This document shows, piece by piece, positions 1-6,534 of a stretch of DNA of 10,973 nt. The first letter of the stretch is position 1; each line of letters opens with the position of its first letter. The stretch lies in contig PMSP01000293.1 of assembly GCA_003168315.1 (NCBI GenBank), positions 1 to 10,973 of the forward strand, written 5' to 3'. This DNA comes from Opitutaceae bacterium (lineage in GTDB: Bacteria > Verrucomicrobiota > Verrucomicrobiia > Opitutales > Opitutaceae). A model generated the notes under the pieces. That model searched no databases. It saw only the letters and a program-made list of their open reading frames with translations, and was not told the DNA's origin. Made by a program: the position numbers and the translations under genes.

Positions 1-82
1 CCAGGCATCCGTCGGATGAAGGAGGGTGCCAAACTCTTCCGCTTTACCTCACCCCGCCAGCCGCCTTACTGTGAGCGCCGCG

Positions 83-2482
83 ATGAAGTACGCGCTTCGC
101 CAGCTGGCCGCGAACCCGGGATTCACCCTCGTGGCCCTCGTGACGCTGGCGCTCGGGATTGGCGTGAACACGACGGCGTTCACCGTCCTGAACCGCCTGA
201 TGCTGCAGGCGCTTCCCTACCACGACCCGGCATCGCTTGTGCAGCTTTGGTCCACGGCGCCCCGCTGGGGCAACATCCCGAACGCCCCTGCGGATTACTT
301 CGACGAGCGGGACCAGAACACTGTCTTCACGGATGTCGCGGCCTTTTCGCTGGCGTCTGTGAGCTACGTTGAGATCGGAAAACCCCCGATCCAGATAGGA
401 GCCCTCTACATGACCGCCAATTTCTTCACGGTCCTCGGAGTGCAGCCGCAACTCGGGCGGCTTCCGACCGAGGACGAGTCAAAGCACATGGCGTTCGTCA
501 CGCTCATCAGCGACTCTTTCTGGCACTCGCATTTCAACGGCGACCCCAACGTCCTCGGGAAGCCAGTACGCATGAACAGCCGCGTCAGCACGGTCATCGG
601 CGTCATGCCGCCGTCGTTGAATGACCCGGCGCTGTTCAACAGCCGTCCCGCATTCTTCTATCTCGACCCCGTGACGCACAGCCGAACCGTCCGGAAGGTC
701 GGCTGGTATTCTGAAGTAGCCAGGCTGAAGCGTGGCGTTTCCATCAAGCAGGCACAGCTCCAGATGGACGTCGTCGCGAAAAGGCTGGCACACGACTACC
801 CCGAGACCAACAAGGACCGGGGTTTCGCCGTCATCCGCTACCCGACGAACCAGCTCGGGAACGACGGAGCGCAGCTCACGTGGATGACATTCGCCCTGTC
901 GGGCCTCGTGCTCCTGATCGCATGCATCAACCTTGCCAACCTGCAGCTGGTCAGGACGACGCGGCGCAGCCAGGAGATTGCCATCCGGATGGCGCTCGGA
1001 TGCACGAGGTGGCGGCTGATCGGCATGCTGCTCCAGGAGAGCGTCATTGTCTCCACGACAGGGGGTGTGCTCGGGATCGCGATGGGCGTCTGGAGCAACA
1101 GCTTCGTCGTCCATTTCTTCGACATGGAGATGCCCCTCAATTTCCGGGTGATCGCCTTCACCTTCGGGATCGCCCTGGTCTCAGGCGCGTTCTTCGGGAC
1201 GGTCCCGGCATGGATGGCCACACGGGTGGACTGCGCGATGTCGCTGAAATCGGGCGGCCGTGGGTCCACCTCGGACCGCTCGCGGCACTGGCTCCGCCAG
1301 AGCCTGGTGGTGATCGAGTTTGCAATGGCCGTGATCCTTCTCTCCGGGGCGGGCTTCTTTGTCAGCGGCATCTACCGCCTGACCCACCGGGACCTGGGCT
1401 GGAAGCCGGGCCAGCAGCTCTTCGGGGACATCTCCCTGGACCAGGACAACTTCGGCGGGGACAAGAACCATCCCAAGGTCCTCGCGTTCGGAGAGCACGT
1501 GCTGGAAGCCCTCAGGGCCCTTCCCGGGGTCGAGGCTGCATCGATTTCGAGCGGATCGCCGACCTGGGGCAACCGCATGGAGCCGTTCAAGATAGAGGGC
1601 CAGCCCGTCCCCGAGAAGGGCCACGAGCCCGAGGCCGGCTATTTCAACGTCAGCCCGGGCTGGTTTGAGGTGTATGGCATTCGCCTCCTCCAGGGACGGG
1701 AATTCTTGGGCTCGGACCGGTTTGAATCGGAGCAGGTCACGATCGTCAGCGAGTCGATGGCCCGAAAAAATTGGCCGGGTGAGTCACCTTTGGGGAAGCG
1801 CCTTCAGGAAACCGATCCGGGCGGCGACAGCAAATGGGCGACAGTGGTCGGCGTCATGCAGGATTTCAAAGGCGGCGGCGAGTTCTACAACCCGAGCATG
1901 ACCAGCCTGAGGTTCATCCGCCCCTGGGCCCAGGACACCTGGGGTAGCGTCGTGTTCACCGTGCGGACCGCGGGAGACCCTGGGCTCCTGAAGGAACCTG
2001 TCCGGAAAGCGATCGCACAAATCGTGCCCGACCTGGCGATCGACTACATGGCAACGACCGCCGAGGACACGGCACAGACCTATTCCTACTTCAACTTCCT
2101 CCGGCGCATCCTGGTGCAGATCGCGGTCCTTGGGCTTCTCCTCTCGGCCGTGGGGATCTACGGCGTCGTGGCCAACCTCGCCTCAGAGAGGACCAAGGAA
2201 ATCGGCATCCGCATGGCCCTCGGCGCCCAGCCCGGCGGCATCATTTGGCTGTTTGTCCGGAACGGGATTATTCTAGCCAGCATCGGCGCAGCGATTGGCC
2301 TCTGCGTCTCTTTCGTCCTTGTCACGACTTTGGCGCGTATTCTTCCCGCGCTGCCGGGCAAGGATCCCGGCGTTGTCATATGCGCGGCGTTGCTGCTGTT
2401 GGCGGTCGCTCTTTTCGCCTGCTGGTTGCCGGCGCGCAGGACGACGAGAATCAGCCCGACGGTGGCCCTGCGCGCGGAGTAG
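83..2482 (+). CDS. Orphan ABC transporter permease, FtsX/MacB-like (ADOP type)
   Basis: This encodes a 799-residue inner-membrane protein of the MacB/FtsX permease class. The N-terminus has the ADOP signature: RQLAANPGFTLVALVTLALG, with the first membrane span at about residues 14-38. A periplasmic MacB-PCD-like region follows (about 40-265), then an FtsX domain with spans near 267-290, 316-345 and 356-379 and the motif EIAIRMALG. A further span lies near 408-430, then a second periplasmic region, then a second FtsX domain (spans near 675-700, 718-750, 760-784) containing EIGIRMALGA. The ending VALRAE is typical. No ATPase gene is adjacent, so it is an orphan; its substrate and even whether it transports anything are unknown. 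The ATG at 83 is chosen because family proteins begin at this motif. An in-frame GTG at 26 adds 19 residues; an AAGGAGG lies directly against that GTG, too close for normal spacing. Family call is firm, start less so. Confidence 0.9.
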   Translation: MKYALRQLAANPGFTLVALVTLALGIGVNTTAFTVLNRLMLQALPYHDPASLVQLWSTAPRWGNIPNAPADYFDERDQNTVFTDVAAFSLASVSYVEIGKPPIQIGALYMTANFFTVLGVQPQLGRLPTEDESKHMAFVTLISDSFWHSHFNGDPNVLGKPVRMNSRVSTVIGVMPPSLNDPALFNSRPAFFYLDPVTHSRTVRKVGWYSEVARLKRGVSIKQAQLQMDVVAKRLAHDYPETNKDRGFAVIRYPTNQLGNDGAQLTWMTFALSGLVLLIACINLANLQLVRTTRRSQEIAIRMALGCTRWRLIGMLLQESVIVSTTGGVLGIAMGVWSNSFVVHFFDMEMPLNFRVIAFTFGIALVSGAFFGTVPAWMATRVDCAMSLKSGGRGSTSDRSRHWLRQSLVVIEFAMAVILLSGAGFFVSGIYRLTHRDLGWKPGQQLFGDISLDQDNFGGDKNHPKVLAFGEHVLEALRALPGVEAASISSGSPTWGNRMEPFKIEGQPVPEKGHEPEAGYFNVSPGWFEVYGIRLLQGREFLGSDRFESEQVTIVSESMARKNWPGESPLGKRLQETDPGGDSKWATVVGVMQDFKGGGEFYNPSMTSLRFIRPWAQDTWGSVVFTVRTAGDPGLLKEPVRKAIAQIVPDLAIDYMATTAEDTAQTYSYFNFLRRILVQIAVLGLLLSAVGIYGVVANLASERTKEIGIRMALGAQPGGIIWLFVRNGIILASIGAAIGLCVSFVLVTTLARILPALPGKDPGVVICAALLLLAVALFACWLPARRTTRISPTVALRAE

Positions 2483-2603
2483 GCGGGGCAATCTCAAAAC
2501 CCACTCGGCAAAGAATCGGTCTGGAGAAACTCTTGAGAAACCGGATCGGTCATCACCTCTCCCAGCCATCCGCCATAGGCGCCAATACTGCCTCCTACCG
2601 ACC

Positions 2604-3179
2604 ATGAATCCTAAGGTTGATGCCTATTTAGGTAATGCCCAAAAGTGGCGGGAAGAAACAGAGAAGTTGAGAATGGTCATTCTCGACTGTCGGCTGACCG
2701 AAGAATTGAAGTGGGGTAAACCTTGCTACACGTTTCAGAAAAATAACGTAGTCATAATACAAGGATTCAAAGAATACTGTGCGCTTATGTTTTTCAAAGG
2801 CGCCTTGTTAAGCGATCCCAGTGGCATCCTCAAGAAGCCCGGGGAGAACACGCAGGCGGCCCGCCAGATCCGGTTCACCAGTGTTCGAGAAATAGTTGAG
2901 ATGAAACCCGTCTTAAAAGCCTATATTCTCGAAGCCATCGATGCGGAAAAAGGCGGTTTGAAGGTGGATTTTAAGAAGAACCCGGAACCCATTCCTGAGG
3001 AATTGCAAAATAGACTGGATGAAATGCCTGCCTTGAAAACTGCTTTTGATGGATTAACGCCAGGACGGCAAAGAGCATACATTCTCTATTTCTCCGCACC
3101 CAAACAATCCAAGACCCGGGATTCAAGGGTTGGAAAATGCATGCGGCAAATTCTCAATGGAAAGGGATTGAATGATTAG
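2604..3179 (+). CDS. YdeI/OmdA family protein with DUF1801 domain
   Basis: The product is 191 residues. It has an N-terminal DUF1801-like domain (about 1-115, with ELKWGKPCYTF and the conserved run leading to FFKGALL) and the C-terminal segment typical of YdeI/OmpD-associated proteins, including LTPGRQRAYILYFSAPKQSK and the ending ILNGKGLND. The full architecture and length match the family, so the gene looks intact. Family members are small cytosolic proteins linked in the literature to bacteriocin protection in a few species; the biochemical role is not established. The ATG at 2604 is used because the family begins right there, although the frame is open further upstream within the permease gene; no good ribosome binding site is visible before it. 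GC content is clearly lower than in the permease gene to the left, suggesting acquisition by transfer. It stands alone, 121 bases after the permease stop. Confidence 0.88.
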   Translation: MNPKVDAYLGNAQKWREETEKLRMVILDCRLTEELKWGKPCYTFQKNNVVIIQGFKEYCALMFFKGALLSDPSGILKKPGENTQAARQIRFTSVREIVEMKPVLKAYILEAIDAEKGGLKVDFKKNPEPIPEELQNRLDEMPALKTAFDGLTPGRQRAYILYFSAPKQSKTRDSRVGKCMRQILNGKGLND

Positions 3180-3411
3180 AAAATACCCAGACAAGCCCGG
3201 TATGGCGGACCACATCGATCTCTAACACAAACTGAAGGACGCAAGAGGTCTTCAACAAACTAATGAGCGGAGTGCGAAAGACAGCTCCGGACTGGAACCA
3301 TTCGACTTGTGGAGAGGGTGATCCGTTTTATTGGCCCGCTGGCGTTCGACGCAGAAACTCGTCCATACTGTGAATCAGATTCGTTCGAATCCTAATCGGT
3401 GGACCAGGTAG

Positions 3412-3499
3412 ATGTTTAGCACGAACCAAAGAGTGCTAAACATTTTCTACGAACCAAGAAATTGGGTGCTAAACACGCCCTTGATTTCACTGCTAAACA
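3412..3499. repeat. Cluster of four TGCTAAACA repeats, first pair a perfect 11-bp palindrome
   Basis: ATGTTTAGCAC at 3412-3422 is the exact reverse complement of GTGCTAAACAT at 3433-3443, with a 10-base gap. Two more direct copies follow: GTGCTAAACAC at 3466-3476 and TGCTAAACA at 3491-3499. A second short direct repeat, ACGAACCAA, occurs at 3421-3429 and 3449-3457. The repetition is seen directly. That this is an operator bound by the downstream HTH protein is inference from position, about 170-255 bases before its start codon, and from the common habit of XRE regulators in such modules of binding palindromes near their own promoter. Alternatives are a transposon-end remnant or an RNA hairpin. 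Confidence 0.65.
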
Positions 3500-3586
3500 G
3501 CGGCCAGGACGAATATTCATCGTAAAAGAGACCTAAAGTCGCACCAATGTCCGCTTTGGCGGAATTGAACAATACCAGTCATCGAG

Positions 3587-3624
3587 AGCACCCTTAATGG
3601 TGCTTCTTTGTCAGTGTTAGCACC
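3587..3624. promoter_or_regulatory. AGCACC / GGTGCT / AGCACC inverted-repeat cluster before the HTH gene
   Basis: AGCACC (3587-3592) and GGTGCT (3599-3604) form a 6-bp stem with a 6-base gap, and a third copy, AGCACC, lies at 3619-3624 within GTGTTAGCACC (3614-3624). The hexamer GGTGCT is also the core of the upstream repeat at 3465-3470. The cluster sits 44-81 bases before the ATG at 3668, where a promoter would be expected, so it may be a second operator block. A stem-loop followed by TTCTTT could also be read as a weak terminator. Function is inferred. Confidence 0.35.
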
Positions 3625-3667
3625 TTTTAGATTGCTTTTTGTTAGTTTTGAGCAACCTTTAAAATTC

Positions 3668-4702
3668 ATGGCAAGCCGCATTCAAAATATCCAACTGCAA
3701 GCACTCGATGAGCCGATTCACGCAATGCGGGCAACGCGGCGCGCGATCAAACGCCCTACGGCTGGATGGCTCAAGGCAGTACGCCAAGCCTGCGGCGAAA
3801 CCGTCGCATCCATTGCTTCCAAGATCGGCGTCAGCCGCCAAGCATACTCGCGATTTGAGGAGCGAGAAGCGAAGAGCACCATCACTCTTGAAAATCTAGA
3901 GCGCGCCGCAAACGCACTGAATTGCGACCTCGTTTACTTTCTCCTCCCGAGAACTGAGATCGCAGAGAATTTCGCTGCTCTAGCGGCGCGAAACGACCCG
4001 GACGTCGTCAACCTGCAAGCGTCAGAACACTCGATGCAAATCGAGGGTCAAGGAGTCCAGGATCCTGTTGATGCTAAAAACATTGGCCTCGCCAAGCAGC
4101 TTTACTGGCTCCGACAGAACCTTTCGCTCTATGAATTAATCTCTGTAAATGCGGGCAAAATCAAAATGGCCGGTTCTAGTGATGCCCTTTTCGGCCTCAT
4201 GCAGCGTCTCTCGTTAGAGGCCATTGTCGTAACCCTGTGCAAGATCTACGAACGGGAACAATCGAAGGATCTGAACTCGATTGACGGAGTAATCAATGCG
4301 CTTGCCGAGAGTGGATACAACGACGCGCAAAGAAAGGCTGCAGAGCGATTCTCAGCCCGTCACGGAATTCCGCGCACGTGTGATAATCCGAAAGATTACC
4401 TGCGAGACGCCCTCACTACATTCGTTAGCGGAAAGAGCGACGTATTCAGCTCCCTCCGTCAGTTTCGAAGCAACTACGCCGTCCACAGCGTCCACGGATT
4501 CGAACTAGAGGCACTCCCATCATTTGATGAATTCGAAGCGTTGTACCAGTTCGGATACGATTTTTATTTCTTGATTTCAGATACCTTCCTTGGCGTCGGA
4601 CCTGCGCTGATGTCGCTCCACGTGGCGACGGGATTTAACCGATTGCTTAAACAAATCGGAATCGAGCATCCAGCGCCGGGCTTTTCGGCTAAAGAGCCAT
4701 GA
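3668..4702 (+). CDS. XRE HTH protein (mobile mystery protein A-like) fused to a putative AbiU2-type HEPN domain
   Basis: The product is 344 residues. Residues 1 to about 105 match the mobile mystery protein A pattern: an N-terminal IQLQAL segment, GWLKAVRQACG at 33-43, an XRE helix-turn-helix (about 35-90) with GVSRQAYSRFEEREAKSTIT, and NCDLVYFLLPR closing the domain. The usual MmpA ends near 150 residues; here about 200 more follow. This extension is mostly helical in appearance. It contains LSLEAIVVTLCKIYERE (181-197) and FRSNYAVHS (266-274), resembling the AbiU2 HEPN family, whose active-site signature is R-x(4-6)-H; here R267 and H273. The likely role is a DNA-binding autoregulator joined to a metal-independent RNase-like domain, in a toxin-antitoxin or abortive-infection unit. 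Its stop overlaps the Fic start in ATGA, implying translational coupling. The ATG at 3668 matches the family start; in-frame TTG (3608) and GTG (3614) lie upstream. The HTH call is strong; the HEPN call is moderate. Confidence 0.82.
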   Translation: MASRIQNIQLQALDEPIHAMRATRRAIKRPTAGWLKAVRQACGETVASIASKIGVSRQAYSRFEEREAKSTITLENLERAANALNCDLVYFLLPRTEIAENFAALAARNDPDVVNLQASEHSMQIEGQGVQDPVDAKNIGLAKQLYWLRQNLSLYELISVNAGKIKMAGSSDALFGLMQRLSLEAIVVTLCKIYEREQSKDLNSIDGVINALAESGYNDAQRKAAERFSARHGIPRTCDNPKDYLRDALTTFVSGKSDVFSSLRQFRSNYAVHSVHGFELEALPSFDEFEALYQFGYDFYFLISDTFLGVGPALMSLHVATGFNRLLKQIGIEHPAPGFSAKEP

Positions 4703-5301
4703 GCGACAATCTGTTCGAACCAGATGACGGCCAAACGCCGATCGACGAAAGCGAACGACAAGATTTGATTCCCAGCATTTTTACGAAGAGAGAGTTGAAC
4801 TTGCTCGAGCGGCAAAATATCAATTCCGCCCGAAAATGGGCGCTGGTTCCGCGGATGCTGAAGAAGCGAATTTTCTTGGACGACCAATTCGTTCGCGAGT
4901 TGCATCGACGGATGTTCCTAAAGGTATGGCGATGGGCCGGCGAATATCGGAAAACGCCTCGCACCCTGGGGGTCGATGCCTATCGAATTCCCGAAGGTGT
5001 CCGGAATGCCATCGACGATGCCAAGTGCTGGGTGGCAAACCGAACCTACCCGACTCGAGAGGTCGCGATCCGATTGCACTACCAACTCGTTTTCATCCAT
5101 CCGTGGGTCAACGGAAACGGAAGGCACGCAAGGCTCATGGCAGACTGTTTGGTTGCGGCCGCAAAAGAGGCTCCGCTCTCCTGGGGAGGCACACCAGAGA
5201 GCCTTCTAAGCGCAGGAAACCTCCGGAGGACCTACATCCAGGCGATGCAAATCGCGGATGCGCAAAAAGATCTCGGTCCACTTATCACATTCTGCAGCTG
5301 A
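4699..5301 (+). CDS. Fic domain protein, mobile mystery protein B type
   Basis: The product is a 200-residue cytosolic Fic protein. The start DGQTPID / LIPSIFTKRELNLLERQNI and the following RELHRRMF, WRWAGEYR and GVDAYRIP blocks match mobile mystery protein B, the usual partner of MmpA. The Fic active-site loop is HPWVNGNGRHAR at residues 134-145, with catalytic His134 and Arg142; it differs from the general H-x-F-x-D/E-G-N-G-R-x-x-R by Trp136 and Asn138. Fic enzymes generally transfer a nucleotide moiety, most often AMP from ATP, to a hydroxyl of a target protein. No clear S/T-x-x-x-E-G/N inhibitory helix motif is seen within it, so control may come from the HTH partner (inference). The length fits the family, so it looks complete. 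It begins 4 bases inside the HTH-HEPN gene, fixing the start, and ends 70 bases before the tRNA-Ala 3' end. GC content is below that of the housekeeping genes to the right. Confidence 0.9.
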   Translation: MSDNLFEPDDGQTPIDESERQDLIPSIFTKRELNLLERQNINSARKWALVPRMLKKRIFLDDQFVRELHRRMFLKVWRWAGEYRKTPRTLGVDAYRIPEGVRNAIDDAKCWVANRTYPTREVAIRLHYQLVFIHPWVNGNGRHARLMADCLVAAAKEAPLSWGGTPESLLSAGNLRRTYIQAMQIADAQKDLGPLITFCS

Positions 5302-5316
5302 AGAGATTCTCCGTCG

Positions 5317-5332
5317 CAGTGCTTGCGCACTG
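5317..5332. other. 6-bp hairpin with GNRA-type loop downstream of tRNA-Ala
   Basis: CAGTGC and GCACTG (5317-5322 and 5327-5332) flank four bases. Read on the - strand, the direction of the tRNA, the loop is GCAA, a GNRA tetraloop. It lies 40 bases beyond the tRNA 3' end and 16 bases after the Fic stop. It could help end transcription of either unit, but neither side has a convincing T-run, so the terminator reading is weak. Confidence 0.3.
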
Positions 5333-5362
5333 GGATTGCCCCGAGAAACGAAGCATGGTTCG

Positions 5363-5377
5363 CCACCAAAATGGTGG
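5363..5377. repeat. Inverted repeat CCACCA-AAA-TGGTGG across the tRNA 3' end
   Basis: CCACCA (5363-5368) and TGGTGG (5372-5377) are a perfect 6-bp inverted repeat around AAA. The right arm is the complement of the tRNA's own 3' end, bases 71-76. In the tRNA transcript the trailer would therefore offer UGGUGG to pair with CCACCA. It might be a processing feature, part of an old insertion site, or chance. Confidence 0.5.
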
Positions 5378-5447
5378 AGCAGATCGGGATCAAACCGACG
5401 ACCTCGTCGTTGCGAACGACGCGCTCTATCAACTGAGCTACTGCCCC
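5372..5447 (-). tRNA. tRNA-Ala (anticodon CGC), CCA encoded
   Basis: Reading the - strand from 5447 gives a full cloverleaf of 76 bases. The acceptor is GGGGCAG/CTGCTCC with the G3-U70 wobble pair that marks alanine tRNAs. The D stem is GCTC/GAGC with loop AGTTGATA. The anticodon stem CGTCG/CGACG is perfect and the loop TTCGCAA reads CGC, decoding GCG. The variable loop is AGGTC, the T stem GTCGG/CCGAT with loop TTTGATC, followed by A73 and an encoded CCA. Two normally near-invariant positions are changed together: G19 is A and C56 is T. The gene lies 64 bases after the PIN/TRAM gene on the same strand and may be co-transcribed. Its 3' end faces the low-GC module. Confidence 0.95.
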
Positions 5448-5511
5448 ATGGGGAAGGGAAGTTATCTAAAATCCAAAGGGGGCAAGTCCACACCAATCTT
5501 GGGGGATCCCC

Positions 5512-6534
5512 TCAATGCCCCCGGTCGGTGTCCGAATCGACGACCATGCGGGCAAATATCATCTTGCCGGCTCCCGTGGGGAGCAGGCTGATGATCTCGA
5601 TGCCGACCTGCTGGCCGACATGCTGGCGGCCTCCCGTGACCACAACCATCGAGCCGTCGCCGAGATAGCCGATCGCCTGGCCCTCCTCCTTGCCCGGCTT
5701 CACGAGCTCGATCTCGAGGCGCTCCCCGATCATGAGCTCGGGCTGGAGCGACTTGGAGAGCTTGTTCAGGTTCAGCCAGGGAACGCCCTGGAACTCCGCC
5801 ATCTTCGCCAGGTTGTAGTCCGTGGTGAGGAGCTTGGCCCGCATCGACTGGGCGAGGAAGACGAGCTTTGCGTCGACGTCCTCCTTCTTCGCCACCTCGC
5901 TCTCCGTGATGCGGATGTCGAGTGTCTTGATGGCCCGGAGGGCGTTCAGGACGTCCAGGCCCCTGCGGCCGCGCGCCTGCCTCAGTGGGTCGGTCGAGTC
6001 GGCGATCACCTGGAGCTCGTTCAGGATGAACCGCGGGATCACGAGGGCCGCGCTCAGGAAGCCGGTCTCGCACACCCGCGCGATCCTCCCGTCAATGAGG
6101 ACGCTCGTGTCCACGACGACCAGGGGAACGTCCACCTCGTGCGGGACGAAGCGGACATAGGGAATCACAAGGTTGAACTCGTCCTTGCCGCGCAGGGCGA
6201 TGACGGTCGCCAGGTAGGGGCAGATCATGAAGAGCGCCAGCCTCGCCAGGAAGATCATCTCCGGGTCGCCCTCCGAGAAGAGCGGCGACGTGGCGACCAG
6301 GCTCGCGATGATGGAGCCGACCGCGATTCCGAAGGTCAGGGCGGAGAGCCCCCTCAGGGAGAAGCCCTTCAGCATGACGTCCACCAGGACCACCAGGGCC
6401 CCGATGCAGAGCCCCACCGAGGCGGCCGTCGTCCTGTAGTTGTCCCATTCGCGGACCGTGTAGCAGACAAGCCATCCTGCCGCCGTGCAGAGCAGAATGA
6501 ACATTATCCTGATGGGCAACAGCGTCTTGTTCAT
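5512..6534 (-). CDS. Membrane-anchored PIN/TRAM domain protein (YacL type)
   Basis: The product is a 340-residue integral membrane protein. Four hydrophobic segments occupy about residues 5-25, 35-55, 62-85 and 93-114. A PIN nuclease-type domain follows (about 137-262) with the acidic residues expected of the metal site: D142 in VVDTSV, E173 in LNELQ, D194, D219/D221 and D239 in TTDYNL. A C-terminal TRAM-like RNA-binding segment lies at about 269-331. This is the order seen in the conserved YacL family. PIN domains are generally Mg-dependent ribonucleases, but the target of YacL is not known; the acidic set looks complete, so activity is plausible. Its ATG overlaps by four bases the stop of the small membrane protein gene upstream, which supports this start and suggests coupled translation. 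tRNA-Ala follows on the same strand. Confidence 0.92.
   Translation of the reverse strand: MNKTLLPIRIMFILLCTAAGWLVCYTVREWDNYRTTAASVGLCIGALVVLVDVMLKGFSLRGLSALTFGIAVGSIIASLVATSPLFSEGDPEMIFLARLALFMICPYLATVIALRGKDEFNLVIPYVRFVPHEVDVPLVVVDTSVLIDGRIARVCETGFLSAALVIPRFILNELQVIADSTDPLRQARGRRGLDVLNALRAIKTLDIRITESEVAKKEDVDAKLVFLAQSMRAKLLTTDYNLAKMAEFQGVPWLNLNKLSKSLQPELMIGERLEIELVKPGKEEGQAIGYLGDGSMVVVTGGRQHVGQQVGIEIISLLPTGAGKMIFARMVVDSDTDRGH

Larger units (their letters stand above)
3180..3667. other. Intergenic region, AT-richer, with repeat clusters but no convincing gene
   Basis: These 488 bases hold no recognisable gene. The only small frame with an ATG noticed, 3263-3373 (+), would give 36 residues without family resemblance or a ribosome binding site. 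A tRNA 3'-end-like string lies at 3383-3406. A TGCTAAACA repeat cluster follows at 3412-3499, a short TCCGC/GCGGA hairpin at 3550-3563, and an AGCACC/GGTGCT cluster at 3587-3624, all listed separately. No strong sigma-70 promoter stands out; a weak candidate is TTAGCA at 3617-3622 with TGTTAG at 3640-3645, 17 bases apart. Base composition is lower in GC than the flanks of the window. Confidence 0.5.

Noticed and set aside
2483..2603. Left copy of the tRNA-Ala 3' end as an attachment site
   Set aside because: Only GATCGG and a few scattered bases match the tRNA end, which is no more than chance.
3263..3373. 36-residue frame in the intergenic region
   Set aside because: There is no ribosome binding site, no family resemblance and no coupling to a neighbour.
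3608..3667. Upstream TTG or GTG starts adding 18-20 residues to the HTH-HEPN protein
   Set aside because: The added residues do not resemble the family N-terminus, and the GTG lies inside a repeat half-site; the ATG at 3668 fits the family.
5317..5332. Rho-independent terminator after the Fic gene or the tRNA
   Set aside because: The stem is only 6 bp and neither strand has a T-run after it; it is listed only as a hairpin.
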